Origin: Paenibacillus sp. H1-7
GTDB taxonomy: Bacteria; Bacillota; Bacilli; Paenibacillales; NBRC-103111
NCBI RefSeq assembly: GCF_022354825.1
Contig: NZ_CP031168.1
Location: 3,659,501-3,723,500, forward strand
DNA: 64,000 nucleotides
Reading direction: 5' to 3'
Below, piece by piece: positions 59,611 to 64,000 of this stretch (position 1 is its first letter; each line of letters starts with the position of its first letter). The notes under the pieces were generated by a model. It saw only the letters and a list, made by a program, of their open reading frames with translations, was not told the DNA's origin and searched no databases. The position numbers and the translations under genes are program-made.

Positions 59611-61407
59611 TTGGAACAAGTGCCGAGAGCACGAATGCGAAGAATGGAATTTGAACGGGACCCGGATAAAAACGGAATGTATTATTTTAAAATTTATATG
59701 TGGCTCCTGACTTATCTCAAGCCGTACAAATGGCAAATGCTTCTGTTTATTGTGTGCGGATTGTTGATATCGCTTTCACAAATGAGTATTTTCCGGGTAC
59801 TGCAGCACATCATTGACGATATTGTCATGGCAGGCAACGCTGAGAAATTCAAGCTGATTATAGGCGGTCTGGTGCTGATCCTATTATGTATGTTCGCCGC
59901 AATGGCTGCCAACAACCTGCTGTCGCGGCTCATTCGGGAGAAAGCTTCGCGCGATCTCCAATTCGACTGTATCAAGCAGCTGCGCCGGCTCAGCTTCTCG
60001 TATTACGAGAGCCACGCGGTAGGAGAGACGCTGTCGCTGCTGAACAGCGATGTGCAGGCGGTGCAGAGCATTTACCAGCGGCATTTTCCAAGTCTCATCA
60101 ATAATGCGCTGCTGCTGTTCGTTGCTTTAGGCTTCGTGCTGCACATGAATGCGGCGCTTACGCTCGCCACGCTGCCCTGTTTTTTGCTGTATTACTTGGT
60201 CGGGCCGTTTCTGACGAAAAAAACGTCCTTTTGGGGCAAAATCGCCAGAGACCGCAGAACGGATTGGAACCGTAAAATTTACGAGAGCATTACCGGCATA
60301 ACGGAAATGCGGGCGTACCGGAGCGAATCGTGGGACCTCGAACGGTTTCAGCAAAAGCACGAGAGCTACAACGAGAGCCAGAAGATGCAGTTTGTGTACC
60401 GCGGACTGCGGGCACTGGCCCGTCAGCTGTCTTCGTTTGCCGGGATGATGGTCATGTTCGTGTACGGAGCGTACTTGAACCGGATAGGCTCGCTGACCGT
60501 CGGCGAGTTCGTTGCGTTCACAATGTATTACCAAATGCTGAGCCGTCAATCGTCGCAGCTGGTCTCTATTTTTATGGATCAAAGCTTGCTGCTGCACCAA
60601 GGGGAGAAGCTGAAGGATTTCATGGGTCTCGAGCCGGATGTGAAGGAGGCTGCGCAGCCCAAAGTATTGCCGCGCATTCACGGAAATGTCAGCTTCCGCG
60701 GTGTCCGGTTCGGCTATAACGACCGGCAGATTTTGACCAACTTTACGCTGGAGATTCAAGCGGGTGAACGAGTTGCTTTTGTCGGCACCAGCGGCAACGG
60801 CAAGTCTACCTTGTTAAAGCTGATAGACCGGTTTTACGACCCCAACGCGGGAGAAATACGTCTCGACGGCGTACCGCTGAAGGAGATGTCGCTGGATCAG
60901 CTGAGGGATGGGATCGGCATTGTGTTTCAGGAGACGTACCTGTTCGGTACGACCATTATGGAAAATATCCGCTTCGGCAATCCCGAAGCTACGGAAGCCG
61001 AGGTGCATGAAGCAGCCAAAGCGGCGAACGCGCACGACTTCATTACGGCGCTGCCGAACGGATACGATACCAATGTTGGGGAACGCGGCGTGAAGCTGTC
61101 AGGGGGGCAGCGCCAGCGCATCGCAATAGCACGGATGTTCATCAAAAATCCGCGTATCGTCCTGCTGGATGAGGCTACCTCCGCACTCGACAACGTCAGC
61201 GAACGCGAGGTGCTGAACGCTCTTGAGCATCTAATGAATGGACGTACGACCATAACGGTTGCCCATCGTTTATCTACCGTTCGCGATTATGACCGGATCG
61301 TTGTATTGAAGGACGGAAAGGTGGCGGAGGTCGGCAGCTATGACGAGCTCATTGCAGGCCGCGGCTGGCTGTATGAATTGGAAACGGACCGTATCGCTCA
61401 CGGATAG
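59611..61407 (+). CDS. ABC exporter half-transporter A (membrane + ATPase)
   Basis: About 598 residues. The N-terminal membrane domain has six segments (about 30-320), followed by an ATPase domain: Walker A VGTSGNGKSTLL, Q-loop VFQETYLFGTT, signature LSGGQRQRIA, Walker B RIVLLDEATSALD and the H-loop VAHRLS. TTG 59611 is preferred because GGAAGGGATGAG lies about 8 bases upstream; other in-frame starts at 59566-59602 are possible. The next gene, 18 bases downstream, encodes a second half-transporter, so they likely form a heterodimeric multidrug/lipid exporter (BmrCD/YheIH type). Confidence 0.87.
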   Translation: MEQVPRARMRRMEFERDPDKNGMYYFKIYMWLLTYLKPYKWQMLLFIVCGLLISLSQMSIFRVLQHIIDDIVMAGNAEKFKLIIGGLVLILLCMFAAMAANNLLSRLIREKASRDLQFDCIKQLRRLSFSYYESHAVGETLSLLNSDVQAVQSIYQRHFPSLINNALLLFVALGFVLHMNAALTLATLPCFLLYYLVGPFLTKKTSFWGKIARDRRTDWNRKIYESITGITEMRAYRSESWDLERFQQKHESYNESQKMQFVYRGLRALARQLSSFAGMMVMFVYGAYLNRIGSLTVGEFVAFTMYYQMLSRQSSQLVSIFMDQSLLLHQGEKLKDFMGLEPDVKEAAQPKVLPRIHGNVSFRGVRFGYNDRQILTNFTLEIQAGERVAFVGTSGNGKSTLLKLIDRFYDPNAGEIRLDGVPLKEMSLDQLRDGIGIVFQETYLFGTTIMENIRFGNPEATEAEVHEAAKAANAHDFITALPNGYDTNVGERGVKLSGGQRQRIAIARMFIKNPRIVLLDEATSALDNVSEREVLNALEHLMNGRTTITVAHRLSTVRDYDRIVVLKDGKVAEVGSYDELIAGRGWLYELETDRIAHG

Positions 61408-61424
61408 AAGGAAGGAATAGGCAG

Positions 61425-63164
61425 ATGGAGACAATCCGATGGATATGGGGCTATGCGGTCAAGGCGCGCTGGGGCATTCTGCTCAGCATGCTGGTGCTGG
61501 TCCTCTCGCAGTCCGCGCAAATTATGGCGCAGGGCTCGCAAAAGTTTTTGATCGACGATGTACTCGTCGGCAAGCATTACGACAAGCTGAGCTGGGTGCT
61601 GCTGTACTTCACTTTTACCTATACATCATCATATGTGCTGACATGGTGGGGCAGATATTTGACAAGAATGAACGGGCTTGTGCTTCATAAACAAATCGGC
61701 AGCAGCTTGATGTCTGTCATCCAGCGGACCCCGGTCAGCTCGATTCAAGACAGCAGGACGGCCAAATGGGTGCAGTATTTTACAAGCGACCTGCAGAACG
61801 TATCTACATTCGTCGCCGAAGAATTGCCCCGTGGCCTTCAACAGGTTGCGGGTACGGCGCTTCTCATGATCATCATCGGCTGGAACAGCCCGATTGTACT
61901 GGCTATTGTTGCTGTGTTCAGCGCATTGTATATCGGAATCGGCCGCTATTACGCCCCGATCATGAGGCAGCAAACAAAGGAAATGCAGGAGAAGCGCGGC
62001 GATTTGCTTACCAAAATTGAGGAAGGCATCTCCTCGACGCGGGAAGTTATCGCCTATAACCGGATGACGTGGGAGGAGAAACTGTTCCGCGGCTCCTTTA
62101 ATCTTTTCTTCGATAAGGTCATGCAGAACGGCAAGCTGTCGAATACCCAGCTTCTCTTGAGCAACAGCGTCCAATGGATCGGAAGGATGAGCGTGCTCAT
62201 CTTCGGCGGTTATTCGGTAATCAAAGGAGATGTCTCGATCGGGTTGTTCGTCATCGTATATCAATATTCGAACCAGTTATTTACCAATTTTCAGACAGTA
62301 TTCGATTTTGTTATGAACATGTCCGGAAAGCTGGCCTTTGTCGACCGCGTCAAAGGGATTTTCGATCAAGAGAAAATGAATGACGGCACCGTGCCGATGC
62401 AGTCCAAGATTCGCAGCCTGGAATTCGATGAGGTCACCTTCAGCTATCCGGGAACGGACCGGATCATTCTGGACAAGATGAATTTAGCGTTTCCTTTCGG
62501 GGAGAAAATTGCCATTGTCGGTTCCAGCGGAGGCGGCAAATCTACCGTTACCCAGCTTTTATTAAGGTTCTTCGAGCCTAGCGGCGGTTCGATCCGCGTC
62601 AACGGCATTCCGCTCTCCGATATACAAATGGCTGATTGGATGGGCAAAGTGGCCGTCGTATTCCAGGAGCCGTTTATGCTGCCGGATACGGTCCGCAACA
62701 ATTTGCTGCTTGGGCGGGAAGGGATTACCGAGAGTCAAATGATCGAGGCTTGCCGCGCTGCGCAAATTCACGATTTTATCATGTCGCTGGATCAGGGGTA
62801 CGATACGATAGTCGGTGAACGCGGTTATACGTTATCCGGCGGCCAGAGGCAGCGGGTAGCCATAGCCAGAGCGGTTATGGGCGACCCGGAAATTCTCATT
62901 TTGGACGAAGCGACATCGGCGCTGGATATGGAAACGGAGCAGAAGCTGCAAAAAAATCTCGATGAGCTGCGAGCAGGGAAGACGACGTTAATCATCGCCC
63001 ACAGGCTGTCGACAATCCGCAACGCCGATCTGATAATGGTCATTCAGTCCGGCAAAGTGGTCGAGCAAGGGACGCATTACGAATTGATGGCCAAAGGAGA
63101 TGTATACCGCAGGCTTGTATCGACGATGAGCGATGCATATACCGAATCAACGATGGAAGCGTAG
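61425..63164 (+). CDS. ABC exporter half-transporter B (membrane + ATPase)
   Basis: A 579-residue half-transporter with six membrane segments and a complete ATPase domain: VGSSGGGKSTVT, VFQEPFMLPDT, LSGGQRQRVA, EILILDEATSALD and IAHRLSTIRN. In many heterodimeric exporters one ATP site has lost its catalytic Glu. Here both proteins keep DEATSALD, so both sites could hydrolyse ATP. An AGGAAGGAA RBS precedes the ATG. Confidence 0.9.
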   Translation: METIRWIWGYAVKARWGILLSMLVLVLSQSAQIMAQGSQKFLIDDVLVGKHYDKLSWVLLYFTFTYTSSYVLTWWGRYLTRMNGLVLHKQIGSSLMSVIQRTPVSSIQDSRTAKWVQYFTSDLQNVSTFVAEELPRGLQQVAGTALLMIIIGWNSPIVLAIVAVFSALYIGIGRYYAPIMRQQTKEMQEKRGDLLTKIEEGISSTREVIAYNRMTWEEKLFRGSFNLFFDKVMQNGKLSNTQLLLSNSVQWIGRMSVLIFGGYSVIKGDVSIGLFVIVYQYSNQLFTNFQTVFDFVMNMSGKLAFVDRVKGIFDQEKMNDGTVPMQSKIRSLEFDEVTFSYPGTDRIILDKMNLAFPFGEKIAIVGSSGGGKSTVTQLLLRFFEPSGGSIRVNGIPLSDIQMADWMGKVAVVFQEPFMLPDTVRNNLLLGREGITESQMIEACRAAQIHDFIMSLDQGYDTIVGERGYTLSGGQRQRVAIARAVMGDPEILILDEATSALDMETEQKLQKNLDELRAGKTTLIIAHRLSTIRNADLIMVIQSGKVVEQGTHYELMAKGDVYRRLVSTMSDAYTESTMEA

Positions 63165-63175
63165 CAGGATTGGAG

Positions 63176-63214
63176 ATCCGGACATTCACATGAAGTGGAT
63201 GACCCGGATTTTTT
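63176..63214 (+). terminator. Rho-independent terminator after the ABC exporter genes
   Basis: ATCCGG-CAT-CAC pairs with GTG-ATG-CCGGAT (small bulges), followed by six T. Confidence 0.7.
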
Positions 63215-63248
63215 GCGCTTAGAGGTGCCCAGGTTTATATGAACATTA

Positions 63249-63755
63249 TCATATGATTTTATAATAGATAACCGTTGCATCGAGGCTGCCGTCAGCAGAT
63301 TGTGCATAACAAGGGATTCGGCCGGCTTGTTCATATCCTAGCGATGTATACAGGCGATTGGAAGGATCCCCCTCTCTTGTATCCAGAACCAGCAGCGACC
63401 TGTTCTCCTGCTTGCCCCGCTCCTCAGCGGCCTGCATAAGCAATCGACCGATACCGTTGCGGCGAAACGAAGGGCGGGTCATCAATTTGGCGATTTCGGC
63501 CCGATGAGTTCCGTTCGGTTTCGTACACAGATGAAGCTGAACGCTCCCAACGACCCGTTGATTTATCGCTGCGACAAATAGTACGGCATCAGGATTTACT
63601 ACGTGATCCCAGTAATGCTCTGCATCCGCGACTGATAACGGAGGCAGAAATCCGATCGAAGCCCCATCTTGTACCACCTCGATCAGAAGCTCTGTAAGCT
63701 CGTTTCTGTGAGGGCTAATGGAATGGATTTGTTTTATTGAGAGATTGTCTGACAT
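63249..63755 (-). CDS. GNAT-family N-acetyltransferase
   Basis: A 168-residue GNAT protein with 'EIAKLMTRPSFRRNGIGRLLMQAAEERGKQENRSLLVLDT', including the acetyl-CoA pyrophosphate loop RRNGIG, and the C-terminal 'LYTSLGYEQAGRIPCYA'. It resembles small-molecule or antibiotic acetyltransferases of the PaiA/YpeA group; the substrate is unknown. ATG 63755 has GGAGGGG upstream. It is divergent from the LysR gene that begins at the window edge, which may regulate it. Confidence 0.85.
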   Translation of the reverse strand: MSDNLSIKQIHSISPHRNELTELLIEVVQDGASIGFLPPLSVADAEHYWDHVVNPDAVLFVAAINQRVVGSVQLHLCTKPNGTHRAEIAKLMTRPSFRRNGIGRLLMQAAEERGKQENRSLLVLDTREGDPSNRLYTSLGYEQAGRIPCYAQSADGSLDATVIYYKII

Positions 63756-63893
63756 TTTTTCATCCCCTCCAGCTGGGTTGTTAATAATCACAATTTTTCC
63801 GCTATAGTGAAATCGTATCGAAAAATGTACTATTTGTATAACGAATTTTACAAATGCTAATAATTAATAAATCGAATCATTGAGGTGTGCAAA

Positions 63894-64000
63894 GTGGATT
63901 TATCTCATTTGGAAGCTTATTTGGCCGTGTGCAAGTACCGTAATTTTACAAAAGCCTCGGAGCATTTGCATATTTCCCAATCCGCTGTAACAGCCAGAAT
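63894..64000 (+). CDS. LysR-family regulator, N-terminal part (partial)
   Basis: GTG 63894 after GAGGTG opens a frame that reads MDLSHLEAYLAVCKYRNFTK then ASEHLHISQSAVTAR, the typical LysR winged-helix start. The gene runs off the right edge. It is divergent from the GNAT gene; LysR regulators commonly control the divergent neighbour. Confidence 0.88.
   Translation, partial: MDLSHLEAYLAVCKYRNFTKASEHLHISQSAVTAR

Overview
The window looks like a chromosomal segment of a spore-forming, moderately GC-balanced Firmicute, most likely Paenibacillus or a close relative. Reasons: strong AGGAGG-type ribosome binding sites with many TTG/GTG starts, a XerS-type recombinase, a YhcN/YlaJ-type spore lipoprotein behind a sigma-G-like promoter, a YeeI-type YebC protein, YesM/YesN-type two-component systems, and many surface-glycan genes. 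All assignments come from reading translations and motifs by eye; no database search was run.

Layout. 1-8.5 kb is housekeeping: the end of an MreB/Mbl-like gene, xerS, a spore lipoprotein, a MoxR/DUF58/DUF4129 operon, a small unknown protein, an Nramp Mn/Fe importer and a methyltransferase. 8.6-18.6 kb is a complete uronate-polysaccharide unit: two sugar ABC permeases, a solute-binding lipoprotein, a YesM-like kinase, a YesN-like regulator, a heparinase II/III-type lyase and a GH88 unsaturated glucuronyl hydrolase. The permease and binding-protein promoters share the same direct-repeat geometry, suggesting control by the local AraC-type regulator. 18.8-25.7 kb holds an aldo/keto reductase, a MATE transporter, a GH97 glycosidase and a PL6 lyase that carries the conserved Lys/Arg pair but no signal peptide.

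25.8-37.2 kb is the most unusual part: an SGNH esterase, two tandem phosphodiester glycosidases (one without and one with a signal peptide), an orphan solute-binding lipoprotein, a YdcF-type membrane protein, a ROK repressor and a HAD phosphatase. A perfect 13-bp palindrome, AATCAAWTTGATT, occurs at three promoters in this block (before the esterase, the first phosphodiester glycosidase and ydcF). It is a good candidate for the ROK operator, and the set may be an undescribed pathway for phosphodiester-linked or phosphorylated glycans.

37.4-47.8 kb is mixed: an HtrA protease behind phased direct repeats, a LysE exporter, an MBL hydrolase, YeeI, a VOC protein, a coiled-coil protein built from 96-nt tandem repeats, an APH-fold kinase, a 2H phosphoesterase, a MarR regulator with a dense operator array, a SnoaL-like protein and a DUF2935 protein. 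47.1-55.6 kb is molybdenum/nitrogen themed: a YcbX/mARC-like MOSC protein, a very large nitrate reductase fused to a CysJ-like flavoprotein under an exact GlnR/TnrA-type box, a MarR protein, a DNA-binding/PBP-like regulator and modAB without modC. 55.6-64 kb holds a LacI regulator with a second orphan solute-binding protein (palindromic operators at both), a decayed kinase gene, a two-gene LexA-box operon, a heterodimeric ABC exporter, a GNAT acetyltransferase and the start of a LysR gene. I saw no tRNA, rRNA, insertion sequence, prophage or CRISPR array.
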